From: an uncultured Lachnospiraceae bacterium | GTDB taxonomy: Bacteria; Bacillota; Clostridia; Lachnospirales; Lachnospiraceae | DNA: 64,000 bases | Direction of reading: 5' to 3' | Assembly: GCA_910579505.1 (NCBI GenBank) | Contig: CAJTTZ010000014.1 | Span: 24,615-88,614 of the forward strand | Shown here: positions 7,114 through 16,942 of the stretch, piece after piece | Layout of the letters: each line of letters opens with the position of its first letter | Position numbering within the stretch: position 1 is the stretch's first letter | Made by a program: the position numbers and the translations under genes | Notes under the pieces: generated by a model | The model's database searches: none | What the model was told of the DNA's origin: nothing | The model's input: the letters and a program-made list of their open reading frames with translations, nothing else

Positions 7114-9516
7114 TTACTTCTTTTTAAACAGAGAAGAAAACCACTTTTTAATCGGGTGCGCTTCCTGCGTTATCTCGACGGTGGTCGTGGTGAGATCGCC
7201 CTGTACATTCCCGGTTCCGTCTCCTTCTTCCTTATCAGTGCCACCCGTCCCGGTTTGATTGCCATCACCGTTGCTTTCCGAACCGCTCCCGCCTGTGATG
7301 CCTTCATCATCGGCAGTCTGGTCTTTATCGTCCCCTTCCCCGTCGGGATCTGTCTCTCCGGGTTTACCCGGATCCACAGGCGTAGTGGGATCAGTGGGGG
7401 TGGTCGACTCATCCGGGTTTTCAGGATCCGTCGGCTCTTTGTCTGTCGATGGCACTACCTTAACCGTCACCGTCTCAGACACAGATTGATCTGTCTCCTC
7501 ATATGTAGCAGTAGCGCTGAAAGGTTCCTCCTTCTCCACAGACTCTACCGATAAAGTCAAAGAATTATCCTTTTCGGCAACTGAACCGCTAAAAGCAAAA
7601 TCTTCTGTCCATGTCCAATTGACTGTCGGATTTTCCGCGCTGCTATTTTTCACTGCGGCAGTAAATGTTACAGTCTCTCCCGGTCCGACTTCACTTAGAT
7701 CTGCGGTGACTGTCAGGGAAAGTTTCTGATCATCCGGCCCGGAAGGATTCTCCTCCCCTTTCTTCACAATCACAACATTACAACTCACAGTCTGGCTCTC
7801 ATACCCTGCTCTGTAAATGGTAACTGTTGCAATGCCTTTGCCATCCTCGTCTCCCGGCGGCGTCATTTCTGTCAAATTATCATTATCCTCTTCTATCGTG
7901 AAGGTATATTTATCTGCTTCCTCTTCACCGAGCTTCTCTTTGACGGCATTTTTGGCGGCCGTCTCTACAATCTTTTTGCCGGAAGGCGTTAACGTCGCCA
8001 CATCGCCCGCTATAAGCACATCCGTTTCATCAGTAAGCTTACAGCCCGAAAGCTCTGATATTGCGCTTGCAACCTCCTTCGGAATATTCTTTTTGGTGCC
8101 GTCGGAACCTTCCTTTTCCAGCTCAGAGAATGAGTAGGTCTCGTCCCTTCTGGTATTCTCCAGATAAATCGTATAGGTCTTTGTCTTGTAGCCGCTCTTT
8201 TTCAGCGTAATCTCATGTCTGCCCACTGTTTTTGTGAACCTGACAGGTGTAATTCCCACATAATTCCCGTCCAGATAGACCTCCACTCCTTTGGGGGAAT
8301 CTACGTACACCTTATAACTGCTGGAAGTGCCGAGCGCGTTTTCGCTGACGCTGAGTGTATTGTCACTGATACTGTCTTTTCCCGAGTTATTCGCGTTGAC
8401 AGAATCCATCGTGTCCTTCCAGGGAATCCGGTCAGCAGTCGAATTATCGCTGACAGAATTTTTGCCGTCGTTCTTCCGGCTTTCCTCTAATTTAAAGAAA
8501 ATCGTGGCATATTCCGAACCTACCTGAATATGTTTGGTCAGGGTATCGTAGCCGTTCGCCTCCGCCTGAATCTGGTGAATGCCATATTTCAATTCTACAG
8601 GTTTACTGATATCCACGGGCTTACCGTCCACGCTGACCTTTGCGCTTTCCGGCTCTACCGTGAAGAGAATCTTCCCGACAGCATCCTCCGCAACTTCCAG
8701 GTCGCTTACATCAAGCACCACTTCCTTGTCACGCTCGACCGTTACCTCTTTCACACAACCCACATTATTGTTGGTAAGCACTACCTGATAGGTGCCTTCC
8801 GGCACTGTGAGAAGCATGTCCTCCGTAATCTGGCGGATCACGCTGTTACCCACTTCAATCCAGCCGCCGAGAAGAGGCTGGTCATTTTTCAGGCGCAGAT
8901 ACCCGTGTCCCTTGTCCACGTTTACACTGTAAATCTTATGGTCTATGCCCGAGATCGTGACTACGTCCTGCGACACCACTTCGCCCGTCTCCACACGGCG
9001 TCCTTCCGACAAAACGACCACACCTTCGGGCAGGGAATACATCTGGGAACCAATACTTGCCGTCCTGTTCGAGCCCGCCAGATCATAATTATACACATCA
9101 TCATATACCCAGGCGCTCGGCGAACGCTTGATACTGGCAAGCTTTTTCCTGCCCTTTAAGAAAGTGATGTCCACCACATCTCCCGCCTTAATCTGGGAAA
9201 TCGTCATGGGACCGTCATATTTATCCTTTACATAGGTAGTTCCGTCATAATAGAGAGTATACTGTTTCCCCGTATCCATATTGATAAAGGACACCGCCTC
9301 GTTATCCAGATCCGTTGACAGAACGACCGCCGTGTCAGCAGAATCATAGCTTCCCACTGTGGAAAGCGTAAATCCTGTATCCACCGCGTCCGGCTCCCCG
9401 TTTTTATCCTGTGCCCTTCCTATATTGCTTGCCTCCGAAGTGCATCCTGTCAGGATAAGCGCCGTCAGTGTCAGCATTGTAACAGCACTGGAAATTCTTC
9501 TGTGCATCCTAATCAT
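7114..9516 (-). CDS. PEGA-domain lipoprotein
   Basis: 800 residues. A lipoprotein signal peptide ends with lipobox LTGC (Cys25), so the mature protein should be tethered to the outer face of the membrane. Two clear PEGA repeats (beta-sandwich modules common in surface proteins) lie at about 282-345 (VEPESAKVSVDGKPV) and 401-465 (VDSPKGVEVYLDGNYVG), with a possible degenerate one at about 215-270. After a further beta-rich stretch, about 100 residues (680-785) are disordered and rich in Pro, Thr, Asp, Glu and Gly. The protein ends in a basic aromatic tail, HPIKKWFSSLFKKK. GGGGG lies six bases before the ATG. Function unknown; probably a cell-surface structural or binding protein. Confidence 0.85.
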   Translation of the reverse strand: MIRMHRRISSAVTMLTLTALILTGCTSEASNIGRAQDKNGEPDAVDTGFTLSTVGSYDSADTAVVLSTDLDNEAVSFINMDTGKQYTLYYDGTTYVKDKYDGPMTISQIKAGDVVDITFLKGRKKLASIKRSPSAWVYDDVYNYDLAGSNRTASIGSQMYSLPEGVVVLSEGRRVETGEVVSQDVVTISGIDHKIYSVNVDKGHGYLRLKNDQPLLGGWIEVGNSVIRQITEDMLLTVPEGTYQVVLTNNNVGCVKEVTVERDKEVVLDVSDLEVAEDAVGKILFTVEPESAKVSVDGKPVDISKPVELKYGIHQIQAEANGYDTLTKHIQVGSEYATIFFKLEESRKNDGKNSVSDNSTADRIPWKDTMDSVNANNSGKDSISDNTLSVSENALGTSSSYKVYVDSPKGVEVYLDGNYVGITPVRFTKTVGRHEITLKKSGYKTKTYTIYLENTRRDETYSFSELEKEGSDGTKKNIPKEVASAISELSGCKLTDETDVLIAGDVATLTPSGKKIVETAAKNAVKEKLGEEEADKYTFTIEEDNDNLTEMTPPGDEDGKGIATVTIYRAGYESQTVSCNVVIVKKGEENPSGPDDQKLSLTVTADLSEVGPGETVTFTAAVKNSSAENPTVNWTWTEDFAFSGSVAEKDNSLTLSVESVEKEEPFSATATYEETDQSVSETVTVKVVPSTDKEPTDPENPDESTTPTDPTTPVDPGKPGETDPDGEGDDKDQTADDEGITGGSGSESNGDGNQTGTGGTDKEEGDGTGNVQGDLTTTTVEITQEAHPIKKWFSSLFKKK

Positions 9517-9558
9517 TTTCTACCCCCGTGATTCAAATTCATGTGGAGAATGCGTTTC

Positions 9559-10545
9559 TCACTTTATGCAGGACGGAAACGCGCTCTTTAAAAAGAGCTG
9601 TTTTTCTCTCTCCTGCGCAAACAGCTTCTCTGTTTTTTCCATATTCCGCCCGGGAATCCATGCCTTACCGCTGTTATAATAAAAGTTCACGATCTTCCAG
9701 AACTTTTCAGGATAGGCAAAGCGAAAATACAGCTGTCTGTAATCCTGTTCGCTTAAAGGTCTTACATCATTATACCCCGAAAGGAGCATATCACCAAGCG
9801 GCTGCGACCAGTTATTTTTTTCCAAGAGTTTACGCATAAACAAATACAGATCCCGGACAGGATAATCTCTGACGCATTTCTCAAAATTGACGAGCACGCT
9901 GCCCTCTTCGGTCTGTATGATATTGTGGTACTGGTAATCGCCGTGGCACACAACGGAGAAGGAAAGAGAATCCTCCTCATAGGCATAATAACTCAATTCC
10001 CCCGTAATTTGCAAGGCAATATCCATAAAATAATCATAATGTTTCATTAAATAGATTTCAAAATCCGTCTTCTGGCTCTTTTCCCGCAAGAATTTCCGCA
10101 CCTTTTTCAGTTCACGGTTATGTTTCTCGTACTCATTTTCCACATGAAAAACTGGCTGCTCCTTAAGAATTTCACTGCCGGAAAGATCACAGACGCCGTG
10201 AAGGCGCGCCAGGGTGTTCACCGCATGACGACATTCCTGCGGGTTCCTGTGATCGCATTCCCTGCCCTCGCAGTAAGTCTTTACGACATATGCCGTCCTG
10301 TCCTGATCCCGGACAATCAGCTCATCTTCCTTTGTCCGCAGGATCGTCTCTGCCTGCACGGCGCCGCTCTCCCGTATATGGTTCAGCAGATATTCCTGAA
10401 AACCGATTTTCTCCACAGGTCCGCCGTACTCTTTCATAATGAGCAGGCCCCGGTCCGAATCACAGAGAATCGCCCCGCGTCCCTTCCATGTACGACGTAC
10501 CTCTATGTCATAATGCTCTAATAAACTGACAGCTCTGTCATTCAC
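9559..10545 (-). CDS. CotS/YsxE-like kinase-fold spore-coat-type protein
   Basis: About 328 residues. The start chosen is GTG at 10545, seven bases after GGGGGG; this places it 59 bp beyond the cca stop, whereas an upstream ATG at 10662 would overlap cca. The fold is that of aminoglycoside phosphotransferase/choline kinases and CotS spore-coat proteins. The catalytic-loop motif HGDYQYHN is present, but the following metal-binding Asp (normally DF[DE]) reads VNFEKC, so Asp is replaced by Asn. Bacillus CotS family members are spore coat proteins; the role here is inferred. Confidence 0.75.
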   Translation of the reverse strand: MNDRAVSLLEHYDIEVRRTWKGRGAILCDSDRGLLIMKEYGGPVEKIGFQEYLLNHIRESGAVQAETILRTKEDELIVRDQDRTAYVVKTYCEGRECDHRNPQECRHAVNTLARLHGVCDLSGSEILKEQPVFHVENEYEKHNRELKKVRKFLREKSQKTDFEIYLMKHYDYFMDIALQITGELSYYAYEEDSLSFSVVCHGDYQYHNIIQTEEGSVLVNFEKCVRDYPVRDLYLFMRKLLEKNNWSQPLGDMLLSGYNDVRPLSEQDYRQLYFRFAYPEKFWKIVNFYYNSGKAWIPGRNMEKTEKLFAQEREKQLFLKSAFPSCIK

Positions 10546-10603
10546 AAAAATACCCCCCGCCTGACTCTGACTGTTACATCTTATGAACGGCAGGGGGTTT
10601 TCA

Positions 10604-11929
10604 TTACACTTCTTTATACAGTTTGAGAAGAATCTCCCTCGTATTAAGGGACGGGTCGTCAAGCACCCTCTCTAATAACGCGGACAGCGTTTCCCCGATC
10701 TGTCTTCCGGGCGGCATCCCATCCGCAATCAGATCGTTTCCTGAAATCGCCAGATCCTTTACCGTGACCGCGTCCTTATGCGCCAGAATTTCCTGATACA
10801 GCTTTTCAATGCAGGTTACTTTTGCCAGCTTTTCTTCCCGCATGTAATCGCTCTGCGCAGCGATATCCGCGCGGCGTACCGTAAAAATCATGGGAAAAAT
10901 ATCTTCACCGATCCGATTGACCGCCCGTCTTACACCAGCCTCTGTGGGCGCAATATCGTAATCGTGGTAAAGAACCAGCTTTGTTACTTTATCTGTGGTA
11001 TCGTTATCAAATTTTAAACGCCGCATCACCCTTCTGGTGATCTTTTCCCCCTCAAAGGGATGTTTTTTATTGTGGGTCGTCCCGTCCGGGTCAATGGTAA
11101 GCGTCTGAGGCTTGCCAATATCATGGAACAGCATGCCAAGGCGCAGTACCTTGTCCGCTTCCACGCCGAGCATAGCGTGCAGAATATGCTCCCCCACATC
11201 ATAGCAGTGGTGTTTATGTCTCTGGGGCGTCTCCATACAGAGATCAAATTCCGGCAGAATCTGCGCCGTAATGCCAAGCTCATAAGCTATCCTCAGATAA
11301 TCGGGATGTGGGGATGTCACCAGTTTCACAAGTTCTGCCTGAATCCGCTCCGCGCTGATCTTCTGCAGATTGGGCGCAAGCGCCCTGACCGCCTCCCCGG
11401 TCGCTGCATCAATTCGATAGCCCAGCTGCGCGGAAAAGCGCACCGCGCGCAGCATGCGCAGGGCGTCCTCATCAAACCGCTCCCTCGCGTCCCCCACGCA
11501 GCGGATCACCTGGTTTTCCATATCCGCAAGACCACCGTAAAGATCCACCAGACCGCTTCTGTCGTTGTAAGCCATGGCATTGATCGTAAAATCGCGCCGC
11601 CTCAGGTCTTCTCTCAAACTGGCAGTAAAAGTCACTTCCGTAGGATGCCTGCCATCTTCATATGTACCGTCGATCCGATAGGTAGTCACCTCAAAGCCTT
11701 CTCCTCCCAGAAGAACCGTGATGGTTCCGTGCTTAATCCCCGTGTCCACGGTTCTCGGGAAAAGACGTTTCGTTTCCTCCGGCTTTGCCGAAGTGGTGAT
11801 ATCCCAGTCGTCCGGCTTTCTGCCAAGTATGGAGTCCCGGACACAGCCGCCCACCGCGTACGCCTCATATCCCGCCTCTTCCAACGTATTTATGATGTTA
11901 TGCACTTTGTCGGGCAACTGTATCCGCAT
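10604..11929 (-). CDS. cca: CCA-adding tRNA nucleotidyltransferase
   Basis: 441 residues. It adds or repairs the 3' CCA of tRNAs; neither tRNA gene in this window encodes CCA, consistent with need for it. The class II polymerase-beta head has AVGGCVRDSILGRKPDDWD (GG and DxD motifs, residues 25-43), then the RRDFTINAMAY block, a helical neck, and a C-terminal HD subdomain (MLFHDIGKP). AAGGAG precedes the ATG. It lies 26 bp after a small hypothetical gene. Confidence 0.95.
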   Translation of the reverse strand: MRIQLPDKVHNIINTLEEAGYEAYAVGGCVRDSILGRKPDDWDITTSAKPEETKRLFPRTVDTGIKHGTITVLLGGEGFEVTTYRIDGTYEDGRHPTEVTFTASLREDLRRRDFTINAMAYNDRSGLVDLYGGLADMENQVIRCVGDARERFDEDALRMLRAVRFSAQLGYRIDAATGEAVRALAPNLQKISAERIQAELVKLVTSPHPDYLRIAYELGITAQILPEFDLCMETPQRHKHHCYDVGEHILHAMLGVEADKVLRLGMLFHDIGKPQTLTIDPDGTTHNKKHPFEGEKITRRVMRRLKFDNDTTDKVTKLVLYHDYDIAPTEAGVRRAVNRIGEDIFPMIFTVRRADIAAQSDYMREEKLAKVTCIEKLYQEILAHKDAVTVKDLAISGNDLIADGMPPGRQIGETLSALLERVLDDPSLNTREILLKLYKEV

Positions 11930-11955
11930 AAAAACTCCTTAAACTTCCGAACCGT

Positions 11956-12192
11956 TTATCCGATGCTCGGTCCTTTAAAAATCTGGTTCACATCTTCGAG
12001 ATGGAGATCCGGCTCCTCATCCTCCGTAAGGGAGCTTACCAGACTGTCCATCTCCTTTCTGGACATCACGCCCCGGCTTCTCTCCACAAACTCTTTCTTT
12101 TCATCGTCAGTCATATCCACAAAGCGGTCCATTGCCGCGCGGTTTGTCGCAAAGGCGAGCCCAAGACCGACAGGTAACGTATTATAATCCAT
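11956..12192 (-). CDS. small hypothetical protein
   Basis: 78 residues from the ATG at 12192, which has GGAAAGGGTGGAAG just upstream; the frame stays open 27 codons further 5' but without support. The sequence begins MDYNTLPVGLGLAFATNRAA, followed by an acidic helical region (DDEKKEFVERSRGVMSRKEM) and an acidic tail. I do not recognise a named family. Its tight link to cca suggests co-transcription. No membrane segment. Confidence 0.65.
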   Translation of the reverse strand: MDYNTLPVGLGLAFATNRAAMDRFVDMTDDEKKEFVERSRGVMSRKEMDSLVSSLTEDEEPDLHLEDVNQIFKGPSIG

Positions 12193-12391
12193 TTCTTCCA
12201 CCCTTTCCTGCATCTGATTTTCAGTTATAAATAAGATTTCCATCTTATTCTTTACCTGTCCGAACAATTTCATTCAGAATCATTCTGAGATAAATTGTCA
12301 TAAAACCAGCATGCACGCCGGGGTGAAATGTGATACAAAACAGAAGCGCTTTTATAAATATCCGCGACGAATTACGCAGGCGTTCCCTGCA

Positions 12392-14629
12392 TCAACTCAG
12401 CGTCGCGATGCCCCGCAGCCGGATATCCTCGCAGGACGCGCCCACCAGAATCTCATAATCGCCCGCATCCGCGATAAATTTGTGTAACTGCGTGTCAAAA
12501 TACATAAAGTCTTCCTGCTTTAAAGTCAGGGAAACTTTTTTTGAACGCCCCGCACCGAGTTCCACTTTGGCAAAGGCCTTCAGCTCCTTGTCGGGTCTGT
12601 CCACCTGCGCCGCGATAGGCGCGATATAAACCTGTGCCGTCTCTGCTCCCGCTCGCTTCCCGACGTTTTTGACCGAAAAAGTCAATTTCACGTCCTTCCC
12701 TTTTTCCGCTTTCAAAGTCAAACCGCTGTACTCGAAATTCGTGTAAGACAACCCGTATCCGAAGCAGAAAGCCGGCTTGATCCGCTGCCTGTCATAATAA
12801 CGGTAACCACAGTACAGCCCTTCCTCCAGCGCAATTTTCCCCCACTTACCGAACTGTCCGCTCTTTGCAGTCACACAGTCCTCATATTTTGCAGGGAACG
12901 TTTCCGCCAGTTTCCCGGACGGGTTCACTTCGCCGAAAATAATCTTCGCAAATGCATTTCCCGTCTCCATACCCGCATAGTAGCTCCACAGAATCGTCTG
13001 CGCCTGCTCCCGCCATGGCATCTCCACGGGAGAACCACCCACAAAAGTCAGTATCGTATCTTTTCTCACTTTTAAAAGTTCGTCAATCAACAAATCCTGC
13101 TCATAAGGCAGCTTCATGTCGGGTCTGTCAGAGCCCTCGCAGTCATAATCGTGATTTAAACCGCCCACAAAGATCACCGCATCGGCGTCCTTTGCCAAGG
13201 CAAGCGCCTGCTCAAAGAGCGCCTGGTTCTTCTCGTGGATTTCAATCTTATCCCGCTCTATCTGCGCAAGCCTTTCCTCCTCGCCCTTCCTATGGGCATC
13301 CGCTTCGCCCGCCTCGTCTCTGGGCGGCTGTCCCACCGTGGTATTTTTCAGCTCGTCCAGACTTGCCGCCTGCCAGTTCACCTCAAAGGCCTTTTGCTTC
13401 ACAGGCACATAATAGCCCGGCGCATATCCTACCCGGACATTTCCTCCCAAGTACATTTTAAGCCCTGCCAGAGGGGAAATCTCGTACAGTGCCTTAATCT
13501 CCGCACTGCCACCGCCGTATGAATGCAGTGTCGCCGCGTTCGCTCCGATCACAGCAAGCTTTTTAATCTTCTTTGCGTCCAGCGGAAGGGTATGATTTTC
13601 ATTTTTTAATAAAATCATGGATTCCTCCGCCGCATGGAGAACTGCCTCCCGGTGCTCCGGCGCGTTGTATACACCCGCCTTGCGGGAATCCTTCTTCGGT
13701 CCGATCATCTTTAAGCGGTACATCATCCGCAGAAGATTTCTCACCTTGGCATCCACCGCGTCCACGGAAATCTCGCCCTTCTCAATCAGCTCTTTTAAGG
13801 GATTCGCCAGTTTATAGTCATCAAAATCCGGGAAGATCGACATTTCCAGATCCATGGAGCACGCCGCCGCCTCTTTCGTTTTATGTACGCCGCCCCAGTC
13901 ACTGATTACCGCGCCGTCAAAGCCCCACTCTTTCCGCAGAATCTCATCTAACAGCTTCTTATTTTCACAACAGTGCGTCCCGTTTATTTTATTGTACGCA
14001 CCCATGACTGAATACGTTTCCGCCTCCTGCACCGCCGCTTTGAATGCGGGCAGATACAGTTCATAGAGCGTCCGTTCATCAATTTCCTCATCCACCATCA
14101 GACGGTCCGTCTCCTGCACGTTTGCCGCAAAGTGTTTCACGCACGCCGCCACGTCATTTTCCTGCACGCCTTGAATAAAGGGCACCACAAACGCCTTTGT
14201 GAGAGCGGGATCCTCGCTCATATACTCAAAATTCCTGCCGCAGAGCGGGTCTCTCTTGATATTGATGCCCGGCGCCAGAATCACATCCTTGCCGCGTCCT
14301 CTCGCCTCCGCCCCCAATATGTGTCCCGTCTTGTACGCAAGTTCCGTATTCCATGACGACGCAAGCGCGCTGTTGCTTGGAAGGTAGGACACCATATCGT
14401 CCTGATTTCCCGAAGGAATCCACCTGTCGTCCATAAACTCGGCGCGCACACCCATAGGACCGTCCGAAGTTTCAATGGCAGGAATCCCCAGCCGCTCCAC
14501 CGCCCCGGAGCGGAAAAGGGACGCGCCGTGAATCATGGCGATTTTTTCATCAAGCGTCAGTTTCTTAACCAGCTTGTCAATTTCTTTCTCCCTCTTTTTC
14601 TCGTTCTTTTTTTCATCTTTCCTCAACAT
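12392..14629 (-). CDS. glycoside hydrolase family 3 beta-glycosidase
   Basis: About 745 residues from the ATG at 14629, ten bases after AGGAGG (a TTG ten codons upstream is less likely). Layout is a GH3 N-terminal TIM-like barrel with the nucleophile motif VISDWGGV, the C-terminal alpha/beta sandwich starting near AVIGANAA, and a fibronectin-III-like domain at the end (VKNVGKRAGAETAQVY). No signal peptide, so cytoplasmic. Family members release terminal beta-glucose, xylose or alpha-arabinose; the substrate cannot be read from sequence. It follows a GH127 enzyme and an AraC regulator in the same direction, suggesting breakdown of arabinose-containing plant glycans. Confidence 0.9.
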   Translation of the reverse strand: MLRKDEKKNEKKREKEIDKLVKKLTLDEKIAMIHGASLFRSGAVERLGIPAIETSDGPMGVRAEFMDDRWIPSGNQDDMVSYLPSNSALASSWNTELAYKTGHILGAEARGRGKDVILAPGINIKRDPLCGRNFEYMSEDPALTKAFVVPFIQGVQENDVAACVKHFAANVQETDRLMVDEEIDERTLYELYLPAFKAAVQEAETYSVMGAYNKINGTHCCENKKLLDEILRKEWGFDGAVISDWGGVHKTKEAAACSMDLEMSIFPDFDDYKLANPLKELIEKGEISVDAVDAKVRNLLRMMYRLKMIGPKKDSRKAGVYNAPEHREAVLHAAEESMILLKNENHTLPLDAKKIKKLAVIGANAATLHSYGGGSAEIKALYEISPLAGLKMYLGGNVRVGYAPGYYVPVKQKAFEVNWQAASLDELKNTTVGQPPRDEAGEADAHRKGEEERLAQIERDKIEIHEKNQALFEQALALAKDADAVIFVGGLNHDYDCEGSDRPDMKLPYEQDLLIDELLKVRKDTILTFVGGSPVEMPWREQAQTILWSYYAGMETGNAFAKIIFGEVNPSGKLAETFPAKYEDCVTAKSGQFGKWGKIALEEGLYCGYRYYDRQRIKPAFCFGYGLSYTNFEYSGLTLKAEKGKDVKLTFSVKNVGKRAGAETAQVYIAPIAAQVDRPDKELKAFAKVELGAGRSKKVSLTLKQEDFMYFDTQLHKFIADAGDYEILVGASCEDIRLRGIATLS

Positions 14630-14704
14630 ATCGTGGTAACCTCCTGTTTCCCTTCCCAATTTTCAACGATGCTGTGCTACAAGTTGTCCCGCCTGTGCAA
14701 AAGT

Positions 14705-14732
14705 GGCGGTATATCCATATGGACACACCGCC
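14705..14732. promoter_or_regulatory. inverted repeat upstream of the GH3 gene
   Basis: GGCGGT (14705-14710) and ACCGCC (14727-14732) flank the palindrome TCCATATGGA. It lies about 75 bp before the GH3 start in the gap after GH127. It could be an operator or an RNA hairpin; no T run follows. Confidence 0.5.
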
Positions 14733-14757
14733 TGTTCGCTCAAATTCCATATTAAGG

Positions 14758-14805
14758 TAAGTATAACGGGAAACTGTCCCGGATACAATTCCCTTTTTAT
14801 ACTTA
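14758..14805. repeat. nested hairpin between GH127 and GH3 genes
   Basis: Outer arms TAAGTATAA (14758-14766) and TTATACTTA (14797-14805) are perfect, with an inner perfect hairpin CGGGA-AACTG-TCCCG at 14767-14781. It lies 30 bp beyond the GH127 stop and may end or stabilise that transcript. Confidence 0.6.
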
Positions 14806-14834
14806 ATTCAGAGTAATTTTTATATCTGCGCTTC

Positions 14835-16772
14835 TCACGCCTGCTCAGGAATCCACACCCGCATCTGGTTTAGTCCCCGGTTGCCCCACGTATAATACGG
14901 CACCAGCGTCACCTGACAAGGCTGCGCCTGCTGCCTCTCAAAGCTGTAAAGTTCTTCATTCGCTGTCTCCCGGTATCCTTGTGCAAAAAGCTTCTGAATC
15001 CCGAACAGCTCATCCGGCTGGAACTCGCCCACCGTCACTTCCCCGTCCTTTTTCAGACTTAAGGAAAGAATATCGTTTTCGTTATCCACGCCCTCCGCGC
15101 AATAAATGAGCGGTCCGCGCTGCAGCGCCACTCTTCCCGTATTTTCGGAGACACGACTGCTGGTGTACACACGCCTTACCGTCAGGTCAAGCTCCACCGT
15201 AATGACATCATCCGCCGAATATTCCCCTCTTAAATACGCATAGCCGTCCCGGATCTCACAATCCGTTTCTTCCCCGTTCAGCAAAATCCTCGTCTGTCTG
15301 CTCCACGTAGGGATACGGACCGCAAGCGGAACCTCCATGCTCTCTCTTCCTTCCTGCGGCTCAAAGCGGTACTCGACTATATTATCATAAGGATAATTCG
15401 TCTTTAAAGTCACCTTGCCGCCAAAATTTTTTCCCAGATCCAGTGTACCCGCAATAAACAGGTTGGAGAACAGCGTGCCCGGGATCACATGCCACGCGTA
15501 CTCTGCCACAGAACCCAAAAGCCTTGCCACATTGGGCGGGCAGCAGGCGCAGGCAAACCACTTGGGTCTGACAGGCAGCGCGTGTTTATGGGTCTGCGCC
15601 TCCCCGGAAATACCCGGCAGTACCTCCAGCGGATTTACATAGAAGAATTTCGTGCCGTCAAGCTGCATGCCCGCCAGTACACAGTTGTAAAGTGCCCGCT
15701 CCATCACGTCGGCGTACTTGCCGTTATGCTCCAAATATAACATTTTGTTGGAAAAAAAGATCAGTCCAATCGCCGCGCACGTCTCTGCATAAGCCGTATC
15801 GTTTGGCAGATGGTCATCCTTCGTGAAGGCTTCCCCCTCATAGGCGGAACCAATCGCTCCCGTCACATACATTCTATACTGCGTGATATTATTCCACAGC
15901 GTTCTGCAGGCGTTTGCAAGTTCCCTGTCACCCGTCTCCATCGCCGCGTCCGCCATGCCCGTGTAAAGATATACCGCCCGGACGGCATGTCCCACCGCCT
16001 TGTCCTGCTGCCGCACCGGCGCGTAATTCTGCGCATACTCCAAGTCTTCGGGATGATTGCCCCAGACACGCCAAGGGTTCTTTTTCATTTCCTTCTTATA
16101 ATAATCCGGGTCAACGCCGCGCACATTGATAAAGTGCATCGCCAGCTCCTTATATCTCTCCTCCTTTGTGCTGCGGTACAGCCGCATCAGCGCAAGTTCA
16201 ATCTCTGGATGCCCGGGATATCCTTCCGCTCCCTCCTCGATAAAATGACGGTAAATGTGATCCGCCATGTCACACATGATCTCCAAAAGTTTTGATTTAC
16301 CCGTACACTCCGCGTATGCCACCGCCGCCTCAATCATGTGCCCCGCGCAGTAGAGTTCATGTGCTTCATGCAGGTTTGTCCACCGCTTGTCCGGCTCCTT
16401 CACCGTAAAGTAAGTATTGAGATAACCGTCCTTCTGCTGCGCCTCCCCGATCAGGTCAATGATTTCATCGCACCGTTTCTCCAGCTTTGCATCGGGATTC
16501 TGCGCCAGGGAGTACGCCGCGCCCTCCAGCCATTTCGCCACATCGCTGTCCTGAAATACCATGCCATAAAACTCACCGTCACAGCTGCCGGTTTTCAGCT
16601 TTTTCGCCGCCATGCGGAAATTTTCGATACAATGGCTCTTCTCCGCCCCCTCAATCTGGTCGTTCAACGCCCGCTCCTGATAAGGCAGCACCACATCCTT
16701 CACCAGCTTCTCGTATCTGCCGAAAAAACCTTCCCCCACCGTAAAATCCTTTACCAGCTTTAAATCACCCAT
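14835..16772 (-). CDS. glycoside hydrolase family 127 beta-L-arabinofuranosidase
   Basis: About 645 residues from the ATG at 16772, seven bases after GGAGGG; an in-frame ATG at 16817 lacks a site. The family removes beta-L-arabinofuranose from plant hydroxyproline-rich glycoproteins. The zinc/cysteine active site of GH127 is visible as AETCAAIG (Glu-x-Cys ligands) and FACACCPPNVARLLGS (adjacent Cys pair, one being the nucleophile in HypBA1). The N-terminal alpha/alpha barrel is followed by a beta-sandwich. No signal peptide, so intracellular. It is clustered with an AraC regulator upstream and GH3 downstream. Confidence 0.92.
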   Translation of the reverse strand: MGDLKLVKDFTVGEGFFGRYEKLVKDVVLPYQERALNDQIEGAEKSHCIENFRMAAKKLKTGSCDGEFYGMVFQDSDVAKWLEGAAYSLAQNPDAKLEKRCDEIIDLIGEAQQKDGYLNTYFTVKEPDKRWTNLHEAHELYCAGHMIEAAVAYAECTGKSKLLEIMCDMADHIYRHFIEEGAEGYPGHPEIELALMRLYRSTKEERYKELAMHFINVRGVDPDYYKKEMKKNPWRVWGNHPEDLEYAQNYAPVRQQDKAVGHAVRAVYLYTGMADAAMETGDRELANACRTLWNNITQYRMYVTGAIGSAYEGEAFTKDDHLPNDTAYAETCAAIGLIFFSNKMLYLEHNGKYADVMERALYNCVLAGMQLDGTKFFYVNPLEVLPGISGEAQTHKHALPVRPKWFACACCPPNVARLLGSVAEYAWHVIPGTLFSNLFIAGTLDLGKNFGGKVTLKTNYPYDNIVEYRFEPQEGRESMEVPLAVRIPTWSRQTRILLNGEETDCEIRDGYAYLRGEYSADDVITVELDLTVRRVYTSSRVSENTGRVALQRGPLIYCAEGVDNENDILSLSLKKDGEVTVGEFQPDELFGIQKLFAQGYRETANEELYSFERQQAQPCQVTLVPYYTWGNRGLNQMRVWIPEQA

Positions 16773-16942
16773 CGCTTTACCCTCCATCTTAACATCCATC
16801 TGCCGGAACGCGGGCATTCTGCCCTCTTTCTTTCCAATTTACTAATATGTATTATATTCTGAAAATAACTGATATAAAATGGATTATATTCTTCTCTATT
16901 TGTATTTTTTTCCGATTTTACATACTTTTCATAGGCAGGAGC

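Noticed and set aside
9535..9560. GTGGAGAATGCG...TCTCAC region resembling a deleted copy of the tandem-hairpin repeat.
   Set aside because: The match is short and the two halves are not separated as in the full copies; it could be chance.
11060..12187. 375-codon plus-strand frame opposite cca and the small hypothetical gene.
   Set aside because: The minus-strand cca motifs are unambiguous; the plus frame has no recognisable domain or ribosome site.
12372..12391. GCAGG/CCTGC hairpin downstream of GH3 as a terminator.
   Set aside because: Five-base stem with no T run.
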